DNA of 51,713 nt, taken from assembly GCA_903907905.1 (NCBI GenBank), contig CAIVPX010000153.1, forward strand, positions 1 to 51,713, read 5' to 3'. Under the pieces are notes generated by a model. The model was not told the origin of the DNA. It made no database searches and was given only the letters and a program-made list of their open reading frames with translations. The position numbers and the translations under genes were made by a program. Below are positions 37,992-47,525 of this stretch, piece after piece. The stretch's first letter is position 1, and each line of letters begins with the position of its first letter. This DNA is from an uncultured bacterium. GTDB lineage: Bacteria > Pseudomonadota > Gammaproteobacteria > Burkholderiales > Burkholderiaceae_E.

Positions 37992-39221
37992 ATGCCCGTC
38001 AATCTGAAGATTCCCCAGCGCAGCGACATGCTGCCGGTGACCGGTGTCGAGATCGGCACGGCCATGGCTGCAATCCGCAAGGCCAAGCGTCGTGATGTCC
38101 TATTGATCCGCCTGGCTGATTCGGCACACGTGGCAGGCGTCTTCACGACCAACCGCTTCTGCGCGGCCCCGGTGCTGGTGTGTCGGGATCACCTCGCGCG
38201 AAGCGGCGGCGCGATCCGTGCGCTGCTGGTCAACACGGGCTGCGCCAATGCCGGTACCGGTGCGCAGGGACGCGCCAATGCCGAGATCAGCTGTGCGCAG
38301 ACGGCGGCGGCGATCGGCTGCCAACCCGAGCAAGTGTTGCCGTTTTCCACCGGTGTCATTCTCGAGCACCTGCCCATGGATCGGCTGCAGGCTGGCATCC
38401 TTGCCGCAGCGCAGGCGCTCGGGCAGTCCGATTGGCTTGACGCGGGCGAGGCCATCATGACCACCGACACGCAGCCCAAGGCGATCTCGCGCCGGCTCGC
38501 GGTCGCGGGCCAGACGGTTACTGTCTCGGGGATTTCCAAAGGGGCCGGCATGATTCGGCCGAACATGGCCACCATGCTGGGCTACCTGGCCACGGACGCT
38601 GCGGTGTCGCAGGTGCTGCTCGATCGCTGGGTGCGCGAGATCGCTGATCAGAGCTTCAATCGCGTCACGGTTGACGGTGACACCTCCACCAATGATTCCT
38701 TCATCCTCATCGCCTCGGGCGCGGGGGGCTTGCGCATCGAGCAGGAATCCGACCCCGGGGCGGTCGAATTGCGCACCACGCTGGTCGAGGTCGCCCAGCA
38801 ACTGGCCCAGGCACTGGTGCGTGACGGCGAGGGCGCGACCAAGTTCATCACCGTTCGGGTCGAGGCTGCGCGCAGTGCGGCCGAGGCGGCGGCGGTGGCC
38901 TATGCGATCGCGCACTCGCCCCTGGTCAAGACCGCTTTCTTCGCCTCCGACCCCAACTTGGGGCGTATTCTTGCGGCCGTTGGCTACGCCGGCATTGCCG
39001 ATCTCGAGGTCGACGGAATCGACCTGTATCTCGACGATGTGCATGTCGCCACCCGTGGCGGCCGCCATCCTGCCTATCGCGAGGAGGACGGACAGCGCGT
39101 GATGCAAGGCGCTGAAATTACCGTCCGCGTCGTGCTGGCGCGCGGCGCTTTTGCCACCACCGTCTGGACCTGCGACCTGTCCCACGACTATGTCTCGATC
39201 AATGCCGACTACCGCTCCTGA
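37992..39221 (+). CDS. argJ: Bifunctional glutamate N-acetyltransferase / amino-acid acetyltransferase
   Basis: ArgJ transfers acetyl from N-acetylornithine to glutamate (and in bifunctional forms from acetyl-CoA), in the cyclic arginine pathway. The proenzyme cleaves itself before the nucleophile T194 in [27 protein letters not shown] forms the oxyanion-hole region, and [10 protein letters not shown] and [16 protein letters not shown] lie in the beta chain. 409 residues. The start is ATG 37992, 20 bases after secA. Whether it also uses acetyl-CoA cannot be told from the sequence. Confidence 0.96.
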   Translation: MPVNLKIPQRSDMLPVTGVEIGTAMAAIRKAKRRDVLLIRLADSAHVAGVFTTNRFCAAPVLVCRDHLARSGGAIRALLVNTGCANAGTGAQGRANAEISCAQTAAAIGCQPEQVLPFSTGVILEHLPMDRLQAGILAAAQALGQSDWLDAGEAIMTTDTQPKAISRRLAVAGQTVTVSGISKGAGMIRPNMATMLGYLATDAAVSQVLLDRWVREIADQSFNRVTVDGDTSTNDSFILIASGAGGLRIEQESDPGAVELRTTLVEVAQQLAQALVRDGEGATKFITVRVEAARSAAEAAAVAYAIAHSPLVKTAFFASDPNLGRILAAVGYAGIADLEVDGIDLYLDDVHVATRGGRHPAYREEDGQRVMQGAEITVRVVLARGAFATTVWTCDLSHDYVSINADYRS

Positions 39222-40173
39222 TCGCGCTCGCGCGCGTGCTCAAACCGCCGGGCATGACCCGGCGCCCGCTCGAACCGAACTGGGCGATTTTCTTGCCAGG
39301 GCTCAGGGTCTCATCGCCCAACTGCAGACGCTCATGCCGGCTGCGGTCGAGCCCGACTGGGCTTCGTCCATGGCCTTTCGCTGGCGCCGGCGGGTCTCGG
39401 CCTTCGGCTCGCGGGGCGAGTTGCAGCCCGTGCGCTCGCTGTCGCACATCGCGCTGGCCGATCTGCAGAACATCGACGAACAGAAAGACGTCATCGATCG
39501 AAACACGCGGCAGTTCGTCGCCGGCCTGCCTGCCAACAACGTACTGCTCACGGGTTCCCGGGGCACCGGCAAGTCGTCGCTCATCAAGGCCTGCCTTAAC
39601 GCGTATTGCAGGAAGGGGCTGCGCCTGATCGAGGTCGACAAGGATGATCTGGTTGACCTGCATGACATCGTCGACATGGTGTCGGGTCGCCCCGAGCGCT
39701 TCATCATCTTTTGCGATGACCTCTCCTTCGAGGAGGGCGAAGCGGGGTACAAGGCGCTCAAGGTGGCGCTCGACGGCTCGATCTCGGCACAGTCCGACAA
39801 TGTGCTCATCTACGCCACCTCCAACCGCCGGCATCTCATGCCTGAGCGCATGAGTGAGAACCTCACTGCCAAGCATCAGGAAGATGGCGAAATCCATCCG
39901 GGTGAGACGGTCGAGGAGAAGATCTCGCTGTCTGAGCGCTTTGGTCTATGGGTCTCGTTTTACCCGTTCCGCCAGGAGGAATACCTCGCGGTGGTGGCGC
40001 ACTGGCTCGAGGGTTTTGGCTGTGCGTCCACCGAGATCGAGGCGGCGCGTGGCGACGCGCTGCGCTTTGCGCTCGAACGCGGGTCGCGTTCGGGCCGGGT
40101 GGCCTGGCAGTTTGCGCGTGATTGGGCCGGGCAGACCCGGTTGAGCCCGGCGCGCAAGCGTCGTCGCGGCTGA
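39202..40173 (+). CDS. DUF815-type AAA ATPase
   Basis: A cytosolic P-loop ATPase of unknown role, found widely in betaproteobacteria beside argJ and mutT. Walker A is [16 protein letters not shown], Walker B-like [15 protein letters not shown], and the sensor region is [24 protein letters not shown]. The C-terminal part has [19 protein letters not shown] and ends in a basic tail. The best start is ATG 39202, overlapping argJ by 20 bases. This gives about 323 residues with a disordered first 25. Coupled to argJ. Confidence 0.88.
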   Translation: MPTTAPDRARARAQTAGHDPAPARTELGDFLARAQGLIAQLQTLMPAAVEPDWASSMAFRWRRRVSAFGSRGELQPVRSLSHIALADLQNIDEQKDVIDRNTRQFVAGLPANNVLLTGSRGTGKSSLIKACLNAYCRKGLRLIEVDKDDLVDLHDIVDMVSGRPERFIIFCDDLSFEEGEAGYKALKVALDGSISAQSDNVLIYATSNRRHLMPERMSENLTAKHQEDGEIHPGETVEEKISLSERFGLWVSFYPFRQEEYLAVVAHWLEGFGCASTEIEAARGDALRFALERGSRSGRVAWQFARDWAGQTRLSPARKRRRG

Positions 40174-40243
40174 GCGTTTGGTTGAGCGAGCGCTTGCGAC
40201 GACTCCCCCCTGGCGGCGTCCGCAGCAGTCGTTGCATGCCTGC

Positions 40244-40672
40244 ATGACAGCCGATACCCGCCAACTGGTCGACGTGGCGGTGGGGATTCTCCACCGGTCC
40301 GACGGCCGACTGCTGCTGGCGCAACGTCCCATCGGCAAGGCTTACGAGGGGTGGTGGGAGTTCCCGGGTGGCAAGCTCGAGTCAGGGGAGAGTGTCGAGC
40401 AGGCACTCGCTCGCGAATTGCTCGAAGAGTTGGGGGTGCACATCGGCCCCTCGCACCCTTTGACGGTGAGCGAATTTTCCTACCCGCATGCGCGCGTGCG
40501 TCTGCACTTTCATCAGGTCTTCGACTGGCAAGGTGAGCCGCATTCTCGCGAGGGCCAGGCGCTCACCTGGGAGAGTCCGTGCGCGATCGATGTGGCACCA
40601 CTGTTGCCGGCGTCTTTGCCGGTGATCGAGTTGCTCTGCGAGCAGTCGCGCGGGCGCCAGCGCCCGGACTGA
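40244..40672 (+). CDS. mutT: MutT-type Nudix hydrolase
   Basis: Hydrolyses oxidised nucleotides such as 8-oxo-dGTP to prevent A:T to C:G changes. The Nudix box GX5EX7REUXEEXGU reads GKLESGESVEQALARELLEELGV, positioned near residues 40-62. Nearby EGWWEFPGGK is the usual MutT context. 142 residues, single domain, without the thiamine-synthase-like fusion seen in some relatives. ATG 40244 (MTADTRQLVDVAVGIL) is family-like; upstream sequence in frame is not. It converges with yacG at a hairpin. Confidence 0.92.
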   Translation: MTADTRQLVDVAVGILHRSDGRLLLAQRPIGKAYEGWWEFPGGKLESGESVEQALARELLEELGVHIGPSHPLTVSEFSYPHARVRLHFHQVFDWQGEPHSREGQALTWESPCAIDVAPLLPASLPVIELLCEQSRGRQRPD

Positions 40673-40707
40673 CGCGCGAACGCTGCTGGTCGGCTCAGAT
40701 GCCTGGC

Positions 40708-40724
40708 GGCGGGCCCAGCCCGCC
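40708..40724. terminator. Hairpin between convergent mutT and yacG
   Basis: GGCGGGC (40708-40714), loop CCA, then GCCCGCC (40718-40724). A perfect 7-bp GC-only stem centred in the 56-base convergent gap. No T tract on either side. Probably a shared bidirectional terminator. Confidence 0.55.
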
Positions 40725-40728
40725 CGCG

Positions 40729-40956
40729 TCAATGAGTGCCGGAGCGGCTCGGATCGGCCGGGCCGCCGGTGTCACCCATATCTATCGGGTCGGCCGGAGC
40801 GCCTGCAATTCGGTACTGCTCGCTGGCCCAGGCACCCAGATCAATGTTCTTGCAGCGTGCCGAGCAAAACGGCCGCCACGGATTGTCGGGGCTGTACTCG
40901 GCCTGGCGGGCGCACCCGGGGCAGCTCACCTTGAGTGTCTTGCCCTCGGCCGCCAT
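40729..40956 (-). CDS. yacG: DNA gyrase inhibitor YacG
   Basis: A small zinc protein that in E. coli binds GyrB and inhibits gyrase. The zinc ligands are in CPGC and, 15 residues later, CSARC. The conserved [26 protein letters not shown] is complete. 75 residues, with an acidic, disordered C-terminal tail as usual. Start ATG 40956; no strong ribosome site is visible, and it lies 19 bases after the zapD stop. Last gene of the minus-strand run corB-like, pilD, coaE, zapD, yacG. Confidence 0.92.
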   Translation of the reverse strand: MAAEGKTLKVSCPGCARQAEYSPDNPWRPFCSARCKNIDLGAWASEQYRIAGAPADPIDMGDTGGPADPSRSGTH

Positions 40957-40975
40957 GGTGTCGCGCTGAGGATTG

Positions 40976-41776
40976 TCAGAGATTGCAGAGCGCCAGCTCG
41001 AAGCCGACGTCGCCGTCAAACTGGCGTGGGCGCTGGTCGCCCTCCTGGGACGTGAAACGGATCCAGAGCAGATAACGGTTGGCGCTGATCTCGGGGATGG
41101 CGCCGAGGCTGGCGTCGAGCCGAACCTGGACCATCTGGTAGATGCGCCCGCCCAGAGGCTGCTGGTAGCTGGCCTGCTGGGAGGTGAGGCGGATCCAACT
41201 GCCGCTGCGACGCAAGAGCCCCAGCACCACCGCCAGCCCCAGGCGAAGGGGCTGGAGCGGCGCCGACCAGGCCGCAATATCAGCCCGACGGCGGTCGACG
41301 GCGTGGTTTTGCCACGCGTAATAGGAGGGCAGGTCGAATTCGCAGGCGCCCCCGGCGATACCTGTGCGGCTGCGGATGCTCATCAGCCACTCATTGTCAC
41401 GCAGGTGCTGACCCGTGCGTCCGGTGGTTTTGGTGAGGCCCGTCACCGCATCATCGATGCGCGAAAGCGTGGCCTCGAGGGCGTCGCTGGAAACCGACGG
41501 ATTACCTCGAAAAGCGGTGATCGTCTGTCTTTGTCGTTCAAATTCCTGCAATAGCTCTGAACGTAGATCGCCTCGGGCGGTCACCTCGAGAATTTCGAAG
41601 AGCGTGAGCAGCGCCACATGGTGATCATGCGCGTCATCGCGACGCGAGAAGATTTCGAGCCGGTCAAAGAGGTCTTCCAGACGCAACAGCGAGCGAATCC
41701 GCTCATTGAGCGGATACTCGTACTGAATTAGCGCGCGCTGGGCGGCGGTTCGCAGGGCTTTCCCCGCAAGCGCCAT
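40976..41776 (-). CDS. zapD: Cell division protein ZapD
   Basis: A cytosolic FtsZ-associated protein that bundles Z-ring filaments by binding the FtsZ C-terminal peptide. Family landmarks are [19 protein letters not shown] near the N-terminus, and later [29 protein letters not shown] and [12 protein letters not shown]. Starting at ATG 41776 (AGGA, spacing about 6) gives 266 residues and leaves about 17 extra residues before YEYP; ATG 41800 is also possible. Found between coaE and yacG as in many proteobacteria. Its partner, the FtsZ tail FDIPAFLRKQAD, is intact in this genome. Confidence 0.93.
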   Translation of the reverse strand: MALAGKALRTAAQRALIQYEYPLNERIRSLLRLEDLFDRLEIFSRRDDAHDHHVALLTLFEILEVTARGDLRSELLQEFERQRQTITAFRGNPSVSSDALEATLSRIDDAVTGLTKTTGRTGQHLRDNEWLMSIRSRTGIAGGACEFDLPSYYAWQNHAVDRRRADIAAWSAPLQPLRLGLAVVLGLLRRSGSWIRLTSQQASYQQPLGGRIYQMVQVRLDASLGAIPEISANRYLLWIRFTSQEGDQRPRQFDGDVGFELALCNL

Positions 41777-41910
41777 GGGCGTTCCTGCCTCGGCATTCAT
41801 CTGCGGATTCTGGCCCAAACAATCCGGGATGACAAACGGAAAGTGAAAGTCTGCCCAAGGCAAGCCGGGCAATCGTTGTAACACCTTGAGCGAATCGCGG
41901 TTTCGGCGGT

Positions 41911-42570
41911 TCAGCCAGCACTCGGACTGTTGTCGCCCTGGCCAGCCGCGGCCCGGGCGAGCAAGGTGTAGGCGCGGTGCAGGGCGTGCACCTGGCCGGG
42001 CAGCGCGTCGGGCGATCCTGCGTTGTCGATGATGTCATCGGCGGCGGCGAGTCGCTGCTCACGGCTGGCCTGCGCAGCCAGAATGGCCTCGATCTGTTCG
42101 CGGGGGAGGTGACTTCGCTGCATCACCCGGTCGATTTGAACCTCGCGCGGGCAGTCGACGACGAGGAGCCGGTGAACGCGTTCGCGCCATTTGCCGGATT
42201 CCACCATCAGCGGCACGACCAGGAGCGTGTAGACGCCGCTTGCCGCTGCGACCTCTCGATCGGACTGGGCCCGGATCATGGGGTGGAGGATGGCCTCGAG
42301 ACCCTGCCGGGCCTTGGGGTCGGAAAAGGCGATCTGTCGCATCGCGGCCCGGTCGAGTCGACCATCGGCCGCGATGACCGAGGAGCCGAAGCTCGCCTGG
42401 ATGGGGGCCATGGCCGCGCCGCCGGGCCCGGTGAGCGCATGCGCGATCAAGTCGGTATCGACCAGGGTGACGCCCTGAGCGGCGAACAGGTCGGCGACCG
42501 TTGACTTGCCGCTGCCGATTCCGCCTGTGAGGCCGATCAGCAATCGAGCGCGGGCGGTGTTGGTTGACAT
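41911..42570 (-). CDS. coaE: Dephospho-CoA kinase
   Basis: Catalyses the last step of coenzyme A synthesis, phosphorylation of dephospho-CoA. The P-loop is IGLTGGIGSGKSTVADLF at the N-terminus. VDTDLIAHALTGPGG, VVPLMVESGKWRERV and the LID-region RVMQRSHLPREQIEAILAAQ are typical. 219 residues. Start ATG 42570, 10 bases after the pilD stop, with no strong ribosome site. Translation probably depends on coupling to pilD. Confidence 0.95.
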   Translation of the reverse strand: MSTNTARARLLIGLTGGIGSGKSTVADLFAAQGVTLVDTDLIAHALTGPGGAAMAPIQASFGSSVIAADGRLDRAAMRQIAFSDPKARQGLEAILHPMIRAQSDREVAAASGVYTLLVVPLMVESGKWRERVHRLLVVDCPREVQIDRVMQRSHLPREQIEAILAAQASREQRLAAADDIIDNAGSPDALPGQVHALHRAYTLLARAAAGQGDNSPSAG

Positions 42571-42580
42571 GGCACGAAGT

Positions 42581-43435
42581 TTAGGCGAGCGCGAGCCAGG
42601 CGGCCAGCGCATCGTGAGCAAACAGCACGAGCAGCCCGCTTGCAGCCAGCCAAGGCCCGAAGGCGATGGGTTGATCTCGCGTCAGCCGCCCCGTTCGCAT
42701 CATCAGGAGGCCCAAGGCGGCGCCGCCTGCAGAGGCCAGCAGTACGATGGCCGGGAGTGCTGAAAGGCCCAGCCAGGCGCCTAGTGCTGCCAGCAGTTTG
42801 AAGTCGCCATGGCCCATGCCCTCGCGGCCCGTCAGCAGCCGGAAGGCGTGATGAATGGTCCAGAGGCTCAGATAGCCTGAGGCCGCCCCGATCACGGCCG
42901 AGTCGATGGCGCAGAACAGGCCCCCGAGGTTGGCCAGCAAGCCGGACCAGAGCAGTGGCAGCGTCAGCGCATCGGGCAGCAGACGGGTTTCGAGATCGAT
43001 GGCGCTGGCGGCGATGAGGGTCGCACCGAGCAGCATGGCGGCCAGAGCCTGAAGGGGGTCATCGAAGCGCCAGGCGCAAACCATGAAGAGTCCGCCCGTG
43101 AGCGCTTCGATCAGTGGATAGCGCAGCGCGATCGGTGTTTGGCAGGCGGTGCAGCGCCCACGCTGGCTGAGCCAGCTGACCAAAGGAATGAGTTCGACAA
43201 TCCGCAGGCAGTGTCCGCAGCCCGGGCAGTGCGAGGCCGGCTGGGCCAGGTTGAAGCGCTTGGCGACCGGCTCGGGTTCGCCACGCACGGCCGCAGCGTC
43301 GGCCAGCCATTGCCGCTCGAGCATTTTCGGCAGCCGGTGAATCACCACATTGAGAAAACTGCCCACCACCAGGCCCAGCACACCGGCAGCGGCCAGGGTC
43401 GCACCGAAAGACAGTGGCAGCGCGATGCCGCTCAT
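42581..43435 (-). CDS. pilD: Type IV prepilin peptidase / N-methyltransferase
   Basis: An inner-membrane aspartic protease that cleaves prepilin leaders and methylates the new N-terminus. The N-terminal methyltransferase part carries the CPGC...CTAC zinc-like cysteines. The catalytic aspartates lie in ASAIDLETRLLPDALT and in GMGHGDFKLLAALGAWLG. It has about seven to eight membrane helices. 284 residues, normal. The ATG overlaps the stop of the upstream CBS gene (ATGA). The usual neighbours pilB and pilC are not here. Confidence 0.94.
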   Translation of the reverse strand: MSGIALPLSFGATLAAAGVLGLVVGSFLNVVIHRLPKMLERQWLADAAAVRGEPEPVAKRFNLAQPASHCPGCGHCLRIVELIPLVSWLSQRGRCTACQTPIALRYPLIEALTGGLFMVCAWRFDDPLQALAAMLLGATLIAASAIDLETRLLPDALTLPLLWSGLLANLGGLFCAIDSAVIGAASGYLSLWTIHHAFRLLTGREGMGHGDFKLLAALGAWLGLSALPAIVLLASAGGAALGLLMMRTGRLTRDQPIAFGPWLAASGLLVLFAHDALAAWLALA

Positions 43436-44745
43436 GCCGAGGCGGCGATGTCGTCTGCTTCATGCTGCGCGTCCTTGCGATCGGGCAGCAGCTTGAGACG
43501 GGCGTTTCGGACCATACGGTCTTCGACCTGAAGAATCTCGACCACGATGGGACCAAAGCGAAGGCTCGCGCTCGACTCGGGCAGATCTTGAAGCGCCTCG
43601 AGGATCAGGCCGTTGAGCGTGCGCGGACCGTCGAGCGGAAAACTGGTGCCCAGCCGGCGGTTGAGCTCGCGCAGTGGTGCGCCGCCCTCGACCATTACTT
43701 CGCCGGCTTCGTTCCAGCGCAGGTCGGATTCGGGCCCGCCCGGCGCCGTGGTTGTGAATTCGCCAATGATTTCCTCGATGATGTCTTCGAGCGTGATCAG
43801 GCCCAGCACCTCGCCGTACTCATCGATCACCAGCCCGATGCGCTGGCGGGTTTCCTGAAAGAACTGCAACTGCCGAAAGACCGCCGTGCCGCTCGGAACG
43901 AAGTAGGGATCGATGAGTAACTGGCGGATTTCCTCGGTGCCGAAACTGTCGCGCTGAAGCAGCCCCAGCGCCCGACGGACATGCAGCATGCCCACCACGC
44001 GATTGATCTCGCCCTCGAAGACCGGCAGCTTGTTGTGGTAGCAGGTGGCGAGCTGCTCGCGCAGCCCCGTTTCGCTGGTGGCCAGGTCGAGCGCTTCGAT
44101 GCGTTTGCGCGGGATCATGACGTCGTCGACGGTAATACGTTCGAGGTCAAACAGATTGAGCAGGATCGATCGGTGTTTCTGCGGAATGAAGTGTCCGGAC
44201 TCGAGCACGATGGTGCGCATTTCATCAAGCGAGAGCCGGGTCGGCTCCTGCTGATCGGGCCGCACGCCCACCAGCCGCAGCAGCCGGCTGACAACCAGGT
44301 TGATCGCCCAGACGACTGGCGAGAACAGGTGCATCAGTACACTCAGCGCGTAGCTGGCCGGCAGCGCGATGCGCTCGGGGTAGGTGGCCCCGATCACCTT
44401 GGGTGTGATTTCGGCAAAGATGATCAGCACCAGCGCCACCAGCGTGGTGGCGACCAGCAGCACCGAGTCATCGCTGCCAAAGGCGTGGATCGCCAGCGCG
44501 GTGACCAGCGTGGTGATGAGGGTGTTGACCAGGTTGTTGCCGAGCAGAATGGTGCCGAGCAGCCGGTCGGTCTTGCCGAGCAGTTTGGCCGTAAGGCGGG
44601 CGCTGCGCTTGCCCTGCCTCACGAGATGTCCCAGACGGAACCGGTTCAGCGCCATCATGCTGGTTTCGGCAATCGAGAAGAAGGCCGAGATCAGCACCAG
44701 CAGGACCATCGCGAGAATCTGTAGCCAGAGCGGGATGTGTTCCAA
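43432..44745 (-). CDS. CNNM/CBS-domain membrane protein (CorB/HlyC-type, YfjD-like)
   Basis: A DUF21/CNNM membrane domain, tandem CBS domains and a C-terminal CorC_HlyC domain, the layout of proteins linked to Mg2+ (or Co2+) efflux. The membrane part has [21 protein letters not shown] and [19 protein letters not shown]. The CBS region begins near [16 protein letters not shown]. The C-terminal domain starts near [23 protein letters not shown]. The best start is TTG 44745 (EHIPLWLQ follows), matching family N-termini; the frame also opens at TTG 44760. No clear ribosome site. About 437 residues. Ion specificity is inferred. Confidence 0.9.
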   Translation of the reverse strand: MEHIPLWLQILAMVLLVLISAFFSIAETSMMALNRFRLGHLVRQGKRSARLTAKLLGKTDRLLGTILLGNNLVNTLITTLVTALAIHAFGSDDSVLLVATTLVALVLIIFAEITPKVIGATYPERIALPASYALSVLMHLFSPVVWAINLVVSRLLRLVGVRPDQQEPTRLSLDEMRTIVLESGHFIPQKHRSILLNLFDLERITVDDVMIPRKRIEALDLATSETGLREQLATCYHNKLPVFEGEINRVVGMLHVRRALGLLQRDSFGTEEIRQLLIDPYFVPSGTAVFRQLQFFQETRQRIGLVIDEYGEVLGLITLEDIIEEIIGEFTTTAPGGPESDLRWNEAGEVMVEGGAPLRELNRRLGTSFPLDGPRTLNGLILEALQDLPESSASLRFGPIVVEILQVEDRMVRNARLKLLPDRKDAQHEADDIAASA

Positions 44746-44823
44746 GGGCTTGGGCCGCAAATGACAAGGCGCTAAGCCTACCGGATTCGAAGCGCCGTCG
44801 CAGCCATGCCCGTGGCCGAGCGT

Positions 44824-44832
44824 TGATACACT
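44824..44832 (+). promoter_or_regulatory. Extended -10 promoter before the sugar-acid dehydratase
   Basis: TGA followed by TACACT (44827-44832), an extended -10 element about 90 bases before the start codon, in the divergent gap with the CBS gene. No recognisable -35 at the expected distance, which extended -10 promoters tolerate. Confidence 0.45.
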
Positions 44833-44921
44833 CGAAGCCTGTGTCTCGCCCTCAGTCCTCTCCGGCGTTGCCGCCCACCGATCGGGGGGCCGGCCCGGGC
44901 TTTTTCAAGGGAGCACCCCCG

Positions 44922-46715
44922 ATGGCCACCGGTTCATCCAAGCCGCCCCGCCTGCGCTCACGGGCATGGTTCGACAACCCCGATAACCCGGGCATGACGG
45001 CGCTCTATCTGGAGCGCTATCTGAACTTCGGGCTCACGCTCGACGAATTGCGCGGCAGCGGCAAGCCCATCATCGGCATCGCGCAGACGGGTAGCGACCT
45101 CTCGCCCTGCAATCGCCACCACCTGGAGTTGGCCTCGCGAGTGCGTGATGGCATCCGGGATGCGGGTGGCATTCCAATCGAGTTTCCGGTGCATCCGATC
45201 CAGGAGACGGGCAAGCGGCCCACCGCTGCGCTCGATCGCAACCTGTCCTACCTGTCACTGGTCGAGGTGCTGTTTGGCTATCCGCTCGACGGTGTAGTGC
45301 TCACCACCGGTTGCGACAAGACCACGCCGGCCATGCTGATGGGGGCGGCCACCGTCGACATTCCCGCGATCGTGTTGTCGGGGGGGCCCATGCTCAACGG
45401 CTACTACGGCGGTGGACTGGCCGGTTCGGGCACGGTCGTGTGGTATGCGCGCCAGGAACTGGCCGCAGGGCGAATCGATTACGACCAGTTTCTGGAAATG
45501 GTGGCCAGTGGCGCGCCCTCGGCCGGTCACTGCAACACCATGGGTACCGCACTGTCGATGAACTCGATGGCCGAAGCGCTGGGCATGTCGCTGCCCGGTT
45601 GTGCCGCCATTCCGGCGCCTTACCGTGAACGCCCGCAGATGGCCTATCAAACCGGGCGGCGGATCGTGGCCATGGTGCATGAAGACCTTCGGCCCTCGCG
45701 CATCATGACGCGCAGCGCCTTTGAGAACGCCATCGTCGCCGCCAGCGCGTTGGGCGCCTCCACCAACTGCCCGCCGCACGTCACCGCAATCGCCCGGCAC
45801 ATGGGGGTTGCGCTCGAGATCGGCGACTGGGATCGCATCGGCTATGACATTCCCTTGCTGGTCAATTGCATGCCGGCAGGCGAGTATTTGGGCGAGGAAT
45901 TTCACCGCGCGGGCGGCGTGCCCGCGGTCATGTATGAGCTGCTTCAGGCCGGCCGCTTGCATGCCGAGGCGCTCACCGTATCGGGGCGCACGATTGGCGA
46001 GCTCTACGCCGACAGCGTCGCCAGCGATCGGCGAGTGATCCGATCGTACGCCGAGCCCCTGCTGGGGCAGGCGGGCTTCGCGGTCCTCAGCGGCAACCTG
46101 TTCGACTCTGCCGTGATGAAAACCTCGGTCATCTCGCCCGAGTTTCGCCAACGCTATCTGGAAAATCCGGCGGACGAGCAGGCCTTCGAGGGACGGGCCG
46201 TCATGTTCGAGGGGCCCGAGGACTACCATGCGCGCATCAATGATCCTGCGCTGGGCATTGATGCCGACTGCATCCTGTTCATTCGGGGCACCGGCCCTGT
46301 GGGCTATCCCGGCGCTGCCGAGGTGGTGAACATGCTGCCGCCCGATGCGCTGGTGCGTCAGGGCATCACCCTGCTGCCGTGTGTGGGCGATGGGCGTCAG
46401 TCCGGCACCTCGGGCAGCCCGTCGATTCTCAATGCCTCGCCCGAGGCGGCGGTGGGAGGGGGGCTTGCGCTATTGCAGACCGGCGATCGCGTGCGGATCG
46501 ACCTGTTGAAGCGCCGCGCCGACATTCTGATCAGCGAAGAGGAATACGCGCGTCGCCAGGCGGCGTGGGTGCCGCAGATACCCGAAAGCCAGACGCCCTG
46601 GCAGGATCTTCAGCGGCGCCACATCACGCAACTGTCCGACGGGGCCTGTCTGGATTTTGCGCTCAGCTATCAGCGGATATCGGTGACGCGAGGGATACCG
46701 CGCGACAACCACTGA
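44922..46715 (+). CDS. IlvD/Edd family dehydratase, D-xylonate dehydratase type
   Basis: An Fe-S and Mg2+-dependent dehydratase that removes water from sugar acids to give 2-keto-3-deoxy acids. The N-terminal [20 protein letters not shown] and [18 protein letters not shown] match the Caulobacter XylD type rather than biosynthetic IlvD. The cluster cysteines include C131 in TTGCDKTTP and that in [33 protein letters not shown] is near the C-terminus. 597 residues. ATG 44922 has AAGGGAG at spacing 8; the frame opens earlier without conservation. No xylose or arabinose pathway partner is adjacent. The substrate (xylonate or a related pentonate) is inferred. Confidence 0.88.
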   Translation: MATGSSKPPRLRSRAWFDNPDNPGMTALYLERYLNFGLTLDELRGSGKPIIGIAQTGSDLSPCNRHHLELASRVRDGIRDAGGIPIEFPVHPIQETGKRPTAALDRNLSYLSLVEVLFGYPLDGVVLTTGCDKTTPAMLMGAATVDIPAIVLSGGPMLNGYYGGGLAGSGTVVWYARQELAAGRIDYDQFLEMVASGAPSAGHCNTMGTALSMNSMAEALGMSLPGCAAIPAPYRERPQMAYQTGRRIVAMVHEDLRPSRIMTRSAFENAIVAASALGASTNCPPHVTAIARHMGVALEIGDWDRIGYDIPLLVNCMPAGEYLGEEFHRAGGVPAVMYELLQAGRLHAEALTVSGRTIGELYADSVASDRRVIRSYAEPLLGQAGFAVLSGNLFDSAVMKTSVISPEFRQRYLENPADEQAFEGRAVMFEGPEDYHARINDPALGIDADCILFIRGTGPVGYPGAAEVVNMLPPDALVRQGITLLPCVGDGRQSGTSGSPSILNASPEAAVGGGLALLQTGDRVRIDLLKRRADILISEEEYARRQAAWVPQIPESQTPWQDLQRRHITQLSDGACLDFALSYQRISVTRGIPRDNH

Positions 46716-46724
46716 TGCGCGCCC

Positions 46725-47411
46725 CTAGCGCCGGCTACCCCGATAAGGCTCGATTGCGGTCGCCTCCAGGATGTAGCCACTGATGCCCATCTTGGTGTCG
46801 CTGCGCGCGATGCGAAGCGTGCCGGTGACCCAGATGGCATCCATGGTCTGCAAGGCCCGCTTGCGGGTTGAGCGCACCTGAATGATCTGGTTGGCTGGCG
46901 GCGGCGGCGTGTGAATGCAAGCGCCAAGGTAGGGCACCAGCAGAAATTCGCGAAGCTCGCCGCCCAGCATGTCGAGCGGCACGACGTAGCCGGGCAGACG
47001 GATCTTCAGGCCTTCGAGGTCGCTCCGGGTCGGCGCCTGGTCCCATTGCTCGCGGATTTCGCGCATGATCCGCTCGCTGCGCGGGTCGCCGTCGTTGATC
47101 GAATCGAGGTCCTTGCCCGAGAGCAGCTTCATCGGGTCCCAGTCGGGTGGCATGAGGTCATCCCAGCTCAATTCGCGCACGCCGCCGCCAATCGGGCGGC
47201 CCGGTAGGTTACCCGGCGCTTGCGCCATGGTGTTGCCAGTTGTTGCGGTGCTAACGATCACGGTGCCAGCGCTCAGCGCTCGGGCGAGAGCGGCCGGCCT
47301 TCGCGCTGCGCCGATCAGGCGCAGGCCCGCCGCGGCGACCGTGGCCATGATCACGTCTCGTCGGCGAGAGAGCCGAGGATTGACCCGCGAGCGATCGTAC
47401 AAGGGATTCAT
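46725..47411 (-). CDS. DUF3299 domain protein, probable secreted zinc-cassette component
   Basis: Family hallmarks are LKIRLPGYVVPLDMLGGELREFLLVPYLGACIH followed by the stretch TPPPPANQIIQV, which includes the conserved cysteine/histidine pair. The N-terminus carries SRRRDVIMATVAAAG and a hydrophobic run, which resembles a twin-arginine signal, so export to the periplasm is likely. 228 residues. It is the fourth gene after DUF2796, ATPase and permease, the order of the P. aeruginosa PA4063-PA4066 zinc operon as I recall it. Biochemical function is unknown. A 114-base gap with a palindrome precedes it. Confidence 0.85.
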   Translation of the reverse strand: MNPLYDRSRVNPRLSRRRDVIMATVAAAGLRLIGAARRPAALARALSAGTVIVSTATTGNTMAQAPGNLPGRPIGGGVRELSWDDLMPPDWDPMKLLSGKDLDSINDGDPRSERIMREIREQWDQAPTRSDLEGLKIRLPGYVVPLDMLGGELREFLLVPYLGACIHTPPPPANQIIQVRSTRKRALQTMDAIWVTGTLRIARSDTKMGISGYILEATAIEPYRGSRR

Positions 47412-47445
47412 GCGGTGCGCGCGGGCTGGGGCATGCCGGGGCGGC

Positions 47446-47463
47446 CCGACGATGGATCGTCGG
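47446..47463. repeat. Short palindrome upstream of the DUF3299 gene
   Basis: CCGACGAT, GG, ATCGTCGG: 8-base perfect arms with a 2-base centre. The centre is too short for a stable RNA loop, so a dimeric regulator site is as likely as a hairpin. It lies in the only sizeable gap of the zinc cassette. Confidence 0.45.
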
Positions 47464-47525
47464 TCAGGGTCGTGCGGCGCATACAGGGTGAGGACGATTC
47501 GGTCATTGTGGCGTCTATCCTACCT

